Assembly (NCBI GenBank): GCA_029238215.1 | Contig: JAQWGN010000001.1 | Location: 1-64,000 of the forward strand | Direction of reading: 5' to 3' | From: Flavobacteriaceae bacterium | GTDB lineage: Bacteria > Bacteroidota > Bacteroidia > Flavobacteriales > Flavobacteriaceae | DNA: 64,000 nucleotides | Shown here: in pieces, positions 1 through 8,264 of the stretch | Layout: each line of letters begins with the position of its first letter | Position numbering within the stretch: position 1 is the stretch's first letter | Notes under the pieces: generated by a model | What the model was told of the DNA's origin: nothing | What the model saw: the letters and a program-made list of their open reading frames with translations, nothing else | Database searches by the model: none | Position numbers and translations under genes: made by a program

Positions 1-1
1 T

Positions 2-1948
2 GTTACCGCTACGATGAATGAGGCAACAACAGTAGATACAGCAGGCGGTACACCAACCTATACCATTGATGTGGGCGGTGTTTCCAAAACAGCTACTTAT
101 GTATCGGGTACGGGTACAACAGCCTTGGTATTTAGTTATACAATTCTTCCCGGTGATGAGGATATTGCCGATGGTATTACAGCCGGTACAGCGGCTCTAG
201 CACTTGCTGGGGGTACCTTAAAAGATGCAGTGGGTAATAATGCTGTTTTAACAACGCCAGAAGTTGTTGCAGGCGATAACACCATAGTTGTGGATATGGT
301 CCTTACGGCCGCTGCTGATAGTAGCGTAGCTGAAAACGCAGCGTATACCTCAACAGCGCCTTCAATATCTGGTAATGACCCATCAGGAACTATTACTTAC
401 AGTCTAACGGGAGCCGATGCTGGTGATTTTACCGTAAATGCCACCACTGGCGTGGTGAGTATGGTAGCACGTGACTTTGAAACCCCTGCTGATGCAGACA
501 TGGACAATGTGTATAACTACACCTTAGTGGCTACCGATACTGGTGGCGACACAGCTACTGATGCTGTGGTGGTAACGGTAACCAATGTTGTGGTGGAGAT
601 GACACTTACGGCCGCTGCTGATAGTAGTGTAGCTGAAAACGCAGCATATACCTCAGCGGCACCTACTTTAGGTGGTGATGCACCAGTAGGTACAGTGACG
701 TATACCCTAAGTGGTGATGATGCCGGCGACTTTACCGTAAATGCTTCTACAGGTGTAGTAAGCATGGTAGCACGTGACTTTGAAAACCCAGCTGACGCAG
801 ACACCGACAATGTGTATAACTACACCTTAGTGGTGACCGATACCGCTGGCAATACGGCTAGTGATGCCGTGGTGGTAACGGTAACGAATGTGGCGATAAC
901 GCTTACAGCTGCTGCTGATAGTAGTGTAGCTGAAAACGCAGCATATACCTCAGCGGCACCTACCTTAGGAGGCGATGCAACAAGTGGCACAGTTACTTAT
1001 ACGTTAACTGGTGCTGATGCCGCTCAGTTTACCGTAAATGCTTCTACAGGTGTAGTAAGCATGGTGGGACGTGACTTTGAAAACCCTGCTGATGCAGGCA
1101 CAAACAATGTGTATAACTACAACTTAGTGGCTACCGCTACTGGTGGCGACACAGCTAGTGATGCTGTGGTAGTGACGGTAACTAATAGACTTGAAATAGA
1201 TGTCACCTTGGCGGGACCAAGACTCGTACTAAGAGACTCTGCAGCTACAAATACTACAGTTGCTAGTTTTTCAACGGATGATGGTACTGCTACAGTAGCC
1301 TTTACTCCAGGCTCTAATGTCGATGGTTATTATAACATTTCTGGTACTAATGTTCGCTTAACAGCTGCCGGTGCTACATTTGCTTTTGGAGGTGGAGTTT
1401 TACCAGCCATTAGCTTGACTGTAACAGACGCTACTGATTCAGCGAAGACAGATGTTGATACGGCTACTCCTGTAGTTTCAGCACTTCCTCTTGATTTAGC
1501 CGATATGACTGTTCCATGTGATGGGTGTCGTAATCAAGGAAGTTATAGTGTTGCAGCACTTTTCGATGATGTTGTTAGTTCAGGTACTAATGGTTATTTA
1601 ACTAACGCAAAAACCTTCCGCCCAGTTTTTAACACACCATTAGAAATAGATTATATTCTTTTTGGTAAGACTTCAAACTCTCAATTTATTAATGGTTCTG
1701 TACTTACAGCATATGCAGATGCTGCTCGTACGATACCCATTGACCTTACTCTTACTACGTTAGTTGCAGACAACCCCGATTTTCTAACGATAGTTGGAGG
1801 ACAGGTTGAGATAAATGGTCATAACGCTACTACAGATGTTGTGCTTGACTTCAGCGGAGTTACAACTCTAATTAATGCAATTAGTCTAACGGGATCGGAT
1901 ACTAGCTATATGCTATTCTCAGAGTTTGATGTATATCTTAAACCTTAA
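2..1948 (+). CDS. Cadherin-like repeat surface protein, 5'-truncated by window
   Basis: The reading frame is open from base 2, so the gene starts outside the window and the ATG at 14 is internal. Numbering from that ATG, residues 1-94 resemble one Ig/cadherin-like module. Three near-identical modules of about 100 residues follow (starting near 95, 196 and 295), each opening with LTAAADSSVAENAAYTS and closing with DAVVVTVTN. The internal sequence GDFTVNASTGVVSM is typical of cadherin-type repeats, and Asp-rich loops suggest calcium binding. Residues 390-644 are a different C-terminal region with no recognisable T9SS sorting motif. Such proteins are usually exported adhesins; export and adhesion are inferred. 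A strong terminator follows at once. Confidence 0.8.
   Translation, partial: VTATMNEATTVDTAGGTPTYTIDVGGVSKTATYVSGTGTTALVFSYTILPGDEDIADGITAGTAALALAGGTLKDAVGNNAVLTTPEVVAGDNTIVVDMVLTAAADSSVAENAAYTSTAPSISGNDPSGTITYSLTGADAGDFTVNATTGVVSMVARDFETPADADMDNVYNYTLVATDTGGDTATDAVVVTVTNVVVEMTLTAAADSSVAENAAYTSAAPTLGGDAPVGTVTYTLSGDDAGDFTVNASTGVVSMVARDFENPADADTDNVYNYTLVVTDTAGNTASDAVVVTVTNVAITLTAAADSSVAENAAYTSAAPTLGGDATSGTVTYTLTGADAAQFTVNASTGVVSMVGRDFENPADAGTNNVYNYNLVATATGGDTASDAVVVTVTNRLEIDVTLAGPRLVLRDSAATNTTVASFSTDDGTATVAFTPGSNVDGYYNISGTNVRLTAAGATFAFGGGVLPAISLTVTDATDSAKTDVDTATPVVSALPLDLADMTVPCDGCRNQGSYSVAALFDDVVSSGTNGYLTNAKTFRPVFNTPLEIDYILFGKTSNSQFINGSVLTAYADAARTIPIDLTLTTLVADNPDFLTIVGGQVEINGHNATTDVVLDFSGVTTLINAISLTGSDTSYMLFSEFDVYLKP
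296..1183 (+). repeat. Three tandem cadherin-module repeats of about 300 bp
   Basis: Units start near 296, 599 and 896 and are about 303, 297 and 288 bp long. Long stretches are identical at DNA level, for example around the LTAAADSSVAENAAYTS and FTVNASTGVVSM codons. This indicates recent duplication or homogenisation rather than ancient divergence. Confidence 0.9.
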
Positions 1949-2402
1949 AGAAGACGGAGATACTACGGGAATTAATTAAGAAAAGGGGGGAGTGGGTTTA
2001 CCACTCCCCCCCTTTTTTTATGTGGTGGTTGTACTTGTATGTGGGTTATTTTTTCATGAGGGTTTATATTTAAATAAACTAACAATAGTTATCGAATTAC
2101 TAATAATTATTAGTATATTTACATTATTGCAGGTATATATTTAAATAAAATAAACACCTATGAGGCAGTTGTAAAGCCGCTCCTTAGTGGCTGTTTTTAC
2201 AAAAAATAAAGTCTTTTTTGTCCCAACCTCAAGTCATGCCGCATTAGTCTACAAATAGAAGGTGCTTTATAAGTCAACGGTGGCCTAAGCCTGAATCGCA
2301 TAGCTCCACAGGGTGTTGCTTTAATTGCTGTAAAAGCAAAAACAGCGGTATAAGGTCCTAGGTTATCTCAGCCTTTTGTTGATTGTTGCAGGTCGGTTTG
2401 GT
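1949..2402. other. 454 bp gene-free stretch, possible non-coding RNA
   Basis: Apart from the terminator at 1981-2019, no convincing gene is seen. Contents: an 18 bp perfect palindrome (2098-2115) beside a TATATTTA box, a small hairpin AGCCGCT/AGTGGCT followed by five T (2175-2198), and a GC-richer segment at about 2221-2395 whose ends can pair (TCAAC 2274-2278 with GTTGA 2378-2382). On the minus strand this segment is open for about 57 codons without a sensible start. A structured RNA is possible; I cannot name the family. Confidence 0.4.
1981..2019 (+). terminator. Strong intrinsic terminator of the repeat protein gene
   Basis: A G6-AGTGG stem pairs with CCACT-C7 around the loop GTTTA and is followed by seven T; a preceding A run extends the stem into the T tract. 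It starts 33 bp after the stop codon. Confidence 0.92.
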
Positions 2403-3077
2403 TTACTCCAGTAAATCCGGCCTTTTTTCTTGGGTGCTTTTAAGGGCTTGTTCTTCCCGCCATGCATCTACTTTCGGCGTATTTCCCGAGGTAAGTATTT
2501 CGGGAACCTTATGGCCTTTATAGGCTGCTGGTCGGGTATATACAGGAGGTGCTAGTAAACCGTCTTGAAACGAATCGGTTAGGGCAGAGGTTTCATTGCC
2601 CAACACCCCAGGAATGAGGCGTATAATACTGTCGCAAAGTACCGCCGCTGCGAGTTCACCGCCCGACAACACATAATCGCCAATAGAAATTTCATGGGTA
2701 ACAAACAGGTCGCGTACCCGTTGGTCTACTCCTTTATAATGCCCGCAAAGCACAATCACATTGTTAAGTAAGGATAACTTGTTAGCAGCTTGTTGGTTCA
2801 GTACATCCCCATCGGGTGTCATATAAATAACGGCATCGTAATCACGTGCAGCTTTAAGTGCGCTAATGCATTTGTCAATGGGTTCAACCATAAGTACCAT
2901 TCCCGCACCGCCACCGTATGGGTAATCATCTACTTGTTTGTAAGCATTGGAGGTGTAATCTCTAAGGTTGTGAAAGTGTATTTCAACCAAAGCGGCTTGC
3001 TGTGCGCGTTTCATAATGGAGCCCGCAAAAGGGCTGTGCATCAGTTCTGGCACCACACTAATGATATCTATTCGCAT
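2403..3077 (-). CDS. trmD: tRNA (guanine-N1)-methyltransferase TrmD
   Basis: Cytoplasmic SpoU/TrmD (SPOUT) enzyme that methylates G37 of tRNAs with G36 using SAM and so prevents +1 frameshifting. The 224-residue length matches the family. Visible family motifs are [11 protein letters not shown] at the N-terminus, [12 protein letters not shown], the trefoil-knot segment [12 protein letters not shown] and the C-terminal [19 protein letters not shown]. It stands alone here: rpsP, rimM and rplS, its common partners elsewhere, are not adjacent. The minus-strand sequence just upstream contains TATATTTA, one mismatch from the -7 box. Confidence 0.96.
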   Translation of the reverse strand: MRIDIISVVPELMHSPFAGSIMKRAQQAALVEIHFHNLRDYTSNAYKQVDDYPYGGGAGMVLMVEPIDKCISALKAARDYDAVIYMTPDGDVLNQQAANKLSLLNNVIVLCGHYKGVDQRVRDLFVTHEISIGDYVLSGGELAAAVLCDSIIRLIPGVLGNETSALTDSFQDGLLAPPVYTRPAAYKGHKVPEILTSGNTPKVDAWREEQALKSTQEKRPDLLE

Positions 3078-3128
3078 GGGGTAAATATAGGAATTATGAG
3101 TTGAGAAATTATTAGTGAATACATTATG

Positions 3129-3183
3129 AATTACGAATGAGTAATTTGAAATTCCCTGAGTTGTAATTAAATCATTCGTAATT
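3129..3183. repeat. 12 bp perfect inverted repeat upstream of ORF6N gene
   Basis: AATTACGAATGA (3129-3140) is the exact reverse complement of TCATTCGTAATT (3172-3183). The 31 bp between them and the flanks are AT-rich. It lies between the divergent trmD and ORF6N genes and could be an operator or a degenerate intergenic repeat. Confidence 0.6.
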
Positions 3184-3226
3184 AATTTCTCGTATTTTTA
3201 AGAAGTAAAACCTAAATCCATGAACG

Positions 3227-3772
3227 ATGAACCACAGCATAGCATATATTGAGAAAAACTTGATAAGCATTCAGGGTCAAAAGGTCCTTATAGACCGTGA
3301 TGTAGCACAACTGTATGGGGTAGAAACCAAGCGAATCAATGAGGCAGTAAAAAACAATTTAGATAAGTTCCCTACTGATTATTTAATTGAACTCTCTAAA
3401 AGCGAATGGAATGATTTGCGGTCGAAATTTTCGACCGCAAATTTTTCAAAAACGAGAGTGACACCCAAGGCCTTTACAGAAAAGGGCTTGTATATGCTGG
3501 CTACGATTTTAAAAAGCAAACAAGCTACTCAAACCACTTTTTTGATTATCGAAACCTTTGCCAAGATACGTGCCTTGCAAGAAGCAGTTTCTGAACTCTC
3601 GAGTCCTGAGCTTCCTAAAGGTCGAAAAAAGAATTCATTACTTAAAAAAAGCGGAGAACTCATGGCCGACTTGTTAGATCACGACCTTACCGAAATAGAA
3701 TCGGAAACCACCTTAGAATTGAACTTTGCGGTGCTAAAACTCAAACACACCACAAAGCGAAAAAAGGAATAG
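3227..3772 (+). CDS. ORF6N-domain protein (phage/mobile-type DNA-binding family)
   Basis: A 181-residue protein. Residues 7-95 match the ORF6N domain: GQKVLIDRDVAQLYGVETKRINEAVKNN, FPTDYLIELSKSEW and the hallmark KAFTEKGLYMLATIL. The remainder is charged and helical, with a Lys-rich tail. ORF6N domains occur in phage antirepressor-like and other DNA-binding proteins; the cellular role of solitary copies in Bacteroidota is unknown. It is flanked by housekeeping genes with no phage genes nearby, so it may be a stray mobile gene. Codons 63-72 sit on a perfect palindrome (3414-3442). ATG 3227 is used because an earlier ATG at 3220 is in another frame. Confidence 0.82.
   Translation: MNHSIAYIEKNLISIQGQKVLIDRDVAQLYGVETKRINEAVKNNLDKFPTDYLIELSKSEWNDLRSKFSTANFSKTRVTPKAFTEKGLYMLATILKSKQATQTTFLIIETFAKIRALQEAVSELSSPELPKGRKKNSLLKKSGELMADLLDHDLTEIESETTLELNFAVLKLKHTTKRKKE
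3414..3442. repeat. Perfect 14 bp-arm palindrome inside the ORF6N gene
   Basis: ATTTGCGGTCGAAA (3414-3427), a single T, then TTTCGACCGCAAAT (3429-3442). In RNA this would be a very stable hairpin within the coding region, and in DNA a near-perfect dyad. Confidence 0.9.
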
Positions 3773-3776
3773 TTAT

Positions 3777-5165
3777 CTATTCGAATATAAAACGCATTTT
3801 TTCGTTGTCTTGATTTAAGAATTCAATTTCATAAATACTGTCTTCATCCAATTTCAATACGTCCTCTGTAGTTGAAAGTTCTTCTCCGTTAATAGCCAAT
3901 AGAACGTCTCCGTCTTGCACGCCACGTCGAAACAAACGTGTGTTTAGCACTGCCGTAATCTTAACACCAGATTTTAGGTCAAAGGCTTTGGCTTCTTCTT
4001 TTGTTAAATCCCGTAAACGCATCCCATAATAATTCACAAAAGGAGTTCGTTTTAAGGGGACTGTTAAGATGCGTTCTTTGCCATCTCTAAGCAGGGTTAC
4101 TTGCACCTTGTCACCCGGGCGTTTTGAGCCCAAATAACCTGTGAGGTCTGAAAAGCGGCGAATGCGTGCGTTGTCAACCTTAATAATAACATCTGCTTCT
4201 TTAATTCCGGCTTCTTTGGCACCCATGCCGTCTTCAACTCCTGCGACATAAAACCCTTCCGTTTCTTCAATGCCAAGGTCTTCGGCAATACGTGCATTCA
4301 GCCCACTTCCATTAACACCCAACAGCGCTTTTTGAACGTTTCCATACTCCAAAATATCCTCGTAAATTTTTCGAGCAATATTGCTAGGCACGGCAAATGA
4401 ATAGCCAATAAAAGTTCCCATACCATTGCTGGTAATGGCAGTATTGATTCCAATCAGATCACCGTCTAGGTTTACCAAGGCACCGCCACTATTCCCTTGA
4501 TTAACAGCAGCATCCGTTTGAATAAACGACTGGTTTTTCCCATCATAATTGCTCAAATCGCGCGATTTTGCGCTGATAATTCCAGCCGTTACTGTAGAGT
4601 TTAGGTTGTAGGGATTTCCCACGGCAAGTACCCATTCACCAATACGAGTTAGGTCAGAATTGGCAAAACGCACATAAGGAAAGGATGAAGCGCCTTTTAT
4701 TTTGAGAACAGCAATATCGGCATTGGTGTCTGTACCTATAAGCTCGGCTTTATAGACTTTGTTGTCGTTTGTGGTCACTTCGAGTTCGGTTGCATTCTCA
4801 ATCACGTGGTTGTTGGTAATTATATACCCGTCCGAAGATACAATGACCCCTGAGCCCATGCCAATACGCGGATACTCACGGGAAGGGCTGTTATAAAAAT
4901 ATTCCCAAATGCTATTGGGTTGTTGCGCCCGTCCTGAGCTCGTGTTGGTAATATGAACCACAGCATCGATTGTTTTACCAGCAGCAGTAGTAAAATCGGT
5001 ACTCATGGCACTCACTGTTGTGGCTGGCATCGAGAAAGCAGTGTTTACTACTTGGGCCTGCTCAGGAATAAAAACGGGGTTGTTTTGTTGAAACTTACTA
5101 AATGTCCATACGGCAGCAAAGGCTGCAATAAAGGCGACAAAACTGTATTTAATGACTGTTTTCAT
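3777..5165 (-). CDS. Periplasmic serine protease, DegP/DegQ (HtrA, Do) family
   Basis: A 462-residue trypsin-like protease/chaperone of the cell envelope. A hydrophobic N-terminus (residues 6-22) acts as signal or anchor. The catalytic triad is visible: His120 in ITNNHVIENA, Asp150 in NADIAVLKI and Ser226 in NQGNSGGALVN. Two PDZ-like domains follow (about 275-370 and 375-462); the first contains GVNGSGLNARIAEDLG and the second is short. Family role: degradation of misfolded envelope proteins. The gene converges 4 bp from the ORF6N stop. Its -7 box is at 5190-5197. Confidence 0.93.
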   Translation of the reverse strand: MKTVIKYSFVAFIAAFAAVWTFSKFQQNNPVFIPEQAQVVNTAFSMPATTVSAMSTDFTTAAGKTIDAVVHITNTSSGRAQQPNSIWEYFYNSPSREYPRIGMGSGVIVSSDGYIITNNHVIENATELEVTTNDNKVYKAELIGTDTNADIAVLKIKGASSFPYVRFANSDLTRIGEWVLAVGNPYNLNSTVTAGIISAKSRDLSNYDGKNQSFIQTDAAVNQGNSGGALVNLDGDLIGINTAITSNGMGTFIGYSFAVPSNIARKIYEDILEYGNVQKALLGVNGSGLNARIAEDLGIEETEGFYVAGVEDGMGAKEAGIKEADVIIKVDNARIRRFSDLTGYLGSKRPGDKVQVTLLRDGKERILTVPLKRTPFVNYYGMRLRDLTKEEAKAFDLKSGVKITAVLNTRLFRRGVQDGDVLLAINGEELSTTEDVLKLDEDSIYEIEFLNQDNEKMRFIFE

Positions 5166-5189
5166 GATGATTCATTTGTATGTTACCAT

Positions 5190-5197
5190 CAAAAGTA
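5190..5197 (-). promoter_or_regulatory. -7 box TACTTTTG of the DegP-family gene
   Basis: The minus strand reads TACTTTTG, a full match to TAnnTTTG, 24 nt before the ATG at 5165. Confidence 0.6.
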
Positions 5198-5265
5198 CAT
5201 GTTGTTTTTATTTGATAAAAGTGCTTTAACGCATTTTTAACAGCTTACTCGCATCCTAAATTGGT

Positions 5266-5273
5266 TATATTTG
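5266..5273 (+). promoter_or_regulatory. -7 box TATATTTG directly before dapF
   Basis: TATATTTG ends only 3 nt before the ATG at 5277. With normal spacing the transcription start falls at or within the start codon, pointing to a leaderless or nearly leaderless mRNA. Confidence 0.6.
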
Positions 5274-5276
5274 CCC

Positions 5277-6059
5277 ATGCTTTTTCCGTTTGTAAAATAT
5301 CAAGGTACTGGGAATGATTTTGTTATCATGGATAATCGCGATAAGCAGTTTCCCATTGGCAATCACGAAGCGGTTGTACAAATTTGCCATCGAAATTTCG
5401 GTATTGGCGCCGATGGGTTTATTCTCATAGAGAAAGACCCTAAGGCCGATTTTTATATGCGCTATTTTAACGCCGACGGATACGAAGGAAGTTTGTGTGG
5501 AAATGGATCTCGCTGTGCAATTCACTACGCCAAAAGTTTGGGACTAACCAACGAAACCCTCACATTTTCAGCAGCCGATGGCTTGCATCATGCCCAGTGT
5601 ATTGGGGATTCCATAGCCTTAGAACTCCATGATGTTTATTCATGGGAAATGCGTGACGAAGCACTTTTTTTAAATACCGGTTCACCACATCACGTTGTTT
5701 TTGTGGCTGACATTAATGCAGTTGATGTGGCTACGCAAGGACCTTTAATTGCACATGGAGCACCCTATTTTTCAGATGGCACTAATGTTAATTTTGTTCA
5801 AGTTTTGGACGAAAACACCATGGCAATTCGCACCTATGAACGTGGTGTTGAAGCAGAAACACTATCCTGTGGAACAGGAGTAACAGCCGCCGCCTTAGCA
5901 GTACATATTATGCAAAAAACTGAAAAAACAACCCTGAGTTTTGAAACTCGAGGAGGAAATTTGCAGGTTTCTTTTAACCCAGGAGATAATGTGTATGAAT
6001 CCATTGTGTTGCAGGGCCCTGCAGCAGCTGTTTATACTGGTAATTGGGAGCTGGTATGA
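5277..6059 (+). CDS. dapF: Diaminopimelate epimerase
   Basis: Converts LL- to meso-diaminopimelate for lysine and peptidoglycan synthesis, without cofactor. The two catalytic cysteines are visible: Cys74 in SLCGNGSRCA and Cys198 in ETLSCGTGVTA. The N-terminal family motif KYQGTGNDFVIMDN is complete. Start: ATG 5277 (MLFPFVKYQG) was preferred over the in-frame TTG at 5271, because TTG lies inside the -7 box and MLFPF aligns with the usual N-terminus. The stop overlaps the mltG start (ATGA), so the two are probably co-transcribed and translationally coupled. dapA, another gene of the pathway, is 9 kb away. Confidence 0.95.
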   Translation: MLFPFVKYQGTGNDFVIMDNRDKQFPIGNHEAVVQICHRNFGIGADGFILIEKDPKADFYMRYFNADGYEGSLCGNGSRCAIHYAKSLGLTNETLTFSAADGLHHAQCIGDSIALELHDVYSWEMRDEALFLNTGSPHHVVFVADINAVDVATQGPLIAHGAPYFSDGTNVNFVQVLDENTMAIRTYERGVEAETLSCGTGVTAAALAVHIMQKTEKTTLSFETRGGNLQVSFNPGDNVYESIVLQGPAAAVYTGNWELV

Positions 6060-7096
6060 AAATGATTCAGCGCGTACTAATTGCTACAGTACTTTTTTGT
6101 TTGCTCATCGGCGGGCTATTTGTAACTCATTTTTATCGTGTTTTTTTTGCGTCAAACACCTCTTTTGAAACACCCGCTAAAGAAATTTTAATCCCTTCAG
6201 AAAACACAAAAGCTGCTGCATACGACACCCTGACAACTGTTGTAAAACGTATTGACCATTTTCAACAAGCTGCTTCTCGTAAGGGGTACAGTCCAATTCC
6301 AGGACGTTTTTTGTTTAACGCCGGGATGAGCAATAACGAAATGATTAATCGGTTACGTGTCGATAACCGTCCGTTGAAACTCACAATCAACAATCAAAAA
6401 ACACTGATGCACTTGGCTCGTTTTGTGGCGACAAAAATAGAAGCGGATAGCGCATCGATTGTAGCTGCATTTTTGGAGCCTGAATTTTTGAAGGAACACG
6501 GTTTTAATATAGAAAACGTGTATTCGATTTGTATTCCCAACTCTTATGAATTGTTTTGGAACTCATCTGCGGAAGAATTTCGAGACCGCATGCTTTTCGA
6601 GTATAAGCGCTTTTGGAATAACAAGCGTGAGAAGGCGCGTAAGTCCATTGGTCTAAGCCGTACAGAAACCATTGCATTGGCTGCTATTGTGCACCTTGAA
6701 TCTGCACGTGTTGATGAACGCCCTACAGTAGCAGGTGTTTATTTAAATCGGATTCGTAAACGGATGCGTTTGCAAGCAGATCCAACAGTGATTTATGTCT
6801 TAAAACGCAAGGCAAACAATTATGACTTGGATATTCGACGGGTGCTGTATAAAGATTTAAAAATCAACTCACCGTACAACACATACCGAAAGCGAGGCGT
6901 TCCCCCCGGACCAATCACCATGCCAGATGTAAGTGCCATTGATGCAGTACTGTATCCGCAAAATCACAATTACCTTTATTTTGTAGCTGATCCAAGTCGT
7001 GCAGGATATCATTTATTCGCAACCAATTTATCAGATCACAATAAGAACAAGAAAAAGTATACTTCTTGGTTACGCGACAAAAACATTTATCGTTAA
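6056..7096 (+). CDS. mltG: Endolytic murein transglycosylase MltG (YceG family)
   Basis: Inner-membrane enzyme thought to cut nascent glycan strands and set their length. One N-terminal membrane helix (about residues 5-25) is followed by a periplasmic domain. The family signature AAIVHLESARVDERPTVAGV and QADPTVIYVL is present, with the conserved Glu of HLES in the catalytic position; PPGPITMP and YLYFVADP also match. Length 346. Start ATG 6056 overlaps the dapF stop by 4 bp. The 3' end overlaps the convergent rsmI-like gene by 4 bp. Confidence 0.94.
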   Translation: MKMIQRVLIATVLFCLLIGGLFVTHFYRVFFASNTSFETPAKEILIPSENTKAAAYDTLTTVVKRIDHFQQAASRKGYSPIPGRFLFNAGMSNNEMINRLRVDNRPLKLTINNQKTLMHLARFVATKIEADSASIVAAFLEPEFLKEHGFNIENVYSICIPNSYELFWNSSAEEFRDRMLFEYKRFWNNKREKARKSIGLSRTETIALAAIVHLESARVDERPTVAGVYLNRIRKRMRLQADPTVIYVLKRKANNYDLDIRRVLYKDLKINSPYNTYRKRGVPPGPITMPDVSAIDAVLYPQNHNYLYFVADPSRAGYHLFATNLSDHNKNKKKYTSWLRDKNIYR

Positions 7097-7809
7097 GAAG
7101 CTAAAAGCGAAAATACGACTGGTCTTCGTAGAAAATCCTCATTATTTTGCTTCCAGTATTCAACCGCAGCGGTTTTAATATACTCTGTTGGTAGCGTGAT
7201 GTCACAAGCAATACTAAGCTGTGTTTTTGGATTTAGTGTTTTACAAAATTCTTCGAGTAATACATTGTTTCGATAAGGTGTTTCAATAAAGACTTGAGTT
7301 TGCTGAAACTCTTTCGATTTCTTTTCAAACATCTTAATGGTCTTTTTCCGTTCTGCTTTATCAATCGGGAGGTACCCGTTAAAAGCAAAGGATTGTCCGT
7401 TTAACCCCGAACTCATAACTGCTAATAGAATGGACGATGGACCAACAAGGGGAACAACGCGTATGTTATTTTGATGTGCGAGTGCAACAAGTTCAGAACC
7501 TGGGTCTGCAACGCCTGGGCAACCTGCATCTGTAATCAGTCCGATGTCATTACCTGCTAAAAGCGTAGAAATCATTTCTTGAATTTCTTCAGCAGCTGAA
7601 AACTTATTAAGTAAAAAAACGGTGATGTTATTTTGTGAAATGTTTGGGTTTATGCGTTTTAAAAAAGCCCGTCCTGCCTTTTCTTTCTCAAACACAAAAT
7701 GGCTAAGCTGCTCTGTAGTTTTCTTTACAGACAAAGGAATTACTTCCAAAGGAGCGGTGTCGCCCAAGACATTGGGGATTAAAAAAAGAATTCCTTTTTT
7801 GCTTTCCAT
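7093..7809 (-). CDS. SAM-dependent methyltransferase, RsmI-like (tetrapyrrole methylase fold)
   Basis: A 238-residue member of the family that includes RsmI, the 16S rRNA C1402 2'-O-methyltransferase. The motif GLITDAGCPGVADPGSELV and the segment VPLVGPSSILLAVMSSGLNGQSFAFNGYLP are characteristic. It is shorter than the E. coli protein and lacks the usual N-terminal GTLYVVPTPIG, having ILFLIPNVLGD instead; this is the short variant seen in Bacteroidota, so its exact target is uncertain. It lies 3 bp downstream of the phosphatase gene in a dnaA-phosphatase-methylase operon. Confidence 0.85.
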   Translation of the reverse strand: MESKKGILFLIPNVLGDTAPLEVIPLSVKKTTEQLSHFVFEKEKAGRAFLKRINPNISQNNITVFLLNKFSAAEEIQEMISTLLAGNDIGLITDAGCPGVADPGSELVALAHQNNIRVVPLVGPSSILLAVMSSGLNGQSFAFNGYLPIDKAERKKTIKMFEKKSKEFQQTQVFIETPYRNNVLLEEFCKTLNPKTQLSIACDITLPTEYIKTAAVEYWKQNNEDFLRRPVVFSLLAS

Positions 7810-7811
7810 AC

Positions 7812-8261
7812 TTACTGTTTAGCCAACCACAATGTACAAGAATCATGCAACAAGGAAAAAACATAGTTAAAATTTTCTTCATCTCCGTAGTAAGGATCGG
7901 GGATATCCATAGCGTCAACGCCACTTGCCGCAGTAATCAAGGCTACTTTTTTTTGTTGCTTTTCAGAATTACATAGTGCCAAAACATCGATTAGATTTTG
8001 TTGATCCATAACAAGAATGTGGTCAAAAAAGTCTAAATCCGCAGTAGAAATTTGCCTTGCTTGTTGTTTGCTAATGTCAATACCATTTTTGGCGGCTATG
8101 GCAATACTTCTTGAGTCAGGTTTGGCTCCCGGGTGGTAATTTGAAGTTCCTGCCGAATCTATGTGGTACGCTTTGTTTTGTGTAAGATTATGCAGAATGC
8201 CTTCGGCTAATGGCGATCGGCAAATATTGCCAAGACACACCATAAGCACCTTAGTTGACAT
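7812..8261 (-). CDS. Low molecular weight protein-tyrosine phosphatase
   Basis: A 149-residue cytoplasmic phosphatase. The P-loop CLGNICRS (Cys9, Arg15) lies at the N-terminus and the general-acid segment DIPDPYYGDEENF near residue 120. Family members dephosphorylate phosphotyrosine proteins; the substrate here is unknown. It starts 3 bp after the dnaA stop, and a dnaA-phosphatase order is common in the family Flavobacteriaceae as I recall it. Confidence 0.93.
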   Translation of the reverse strand: MSTKVLMVCLGNICRSPLAEGILHNLTQNKAYHIDSAGTSNYHPGAKPDSRSIAIAAKNGIDISKQQARQISTADLDFFDHILVMDQQNLIDVLALCNSEKQQKKVALITAASGVDAMDIPDPYYGDEENFNYVFSLLHDSCTLWLAKQ

Positions 8262-8264
8262 GTT

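Noticed and set aside
517..810. Minus-strand open frame of 97 codons inside the cadherin repeats
   Set aside because: An antisense shadow caused by the repetitive, Thr/Ala-rich coding sequence; no promoter and no family.
2355..2372. TPP-riboswitch-like GGCTGAGATAACC on the minus strand
   Set aside because: Only this short piece matches. The other conserved half of the thi box is missing and no thiamine gene follows.
3227..3772. Prophage indicated by the ORF6N gene
   Set aside because: No integrase, capsid, tail or lysis genes are nearby; the neighbours are housekeeping genes.
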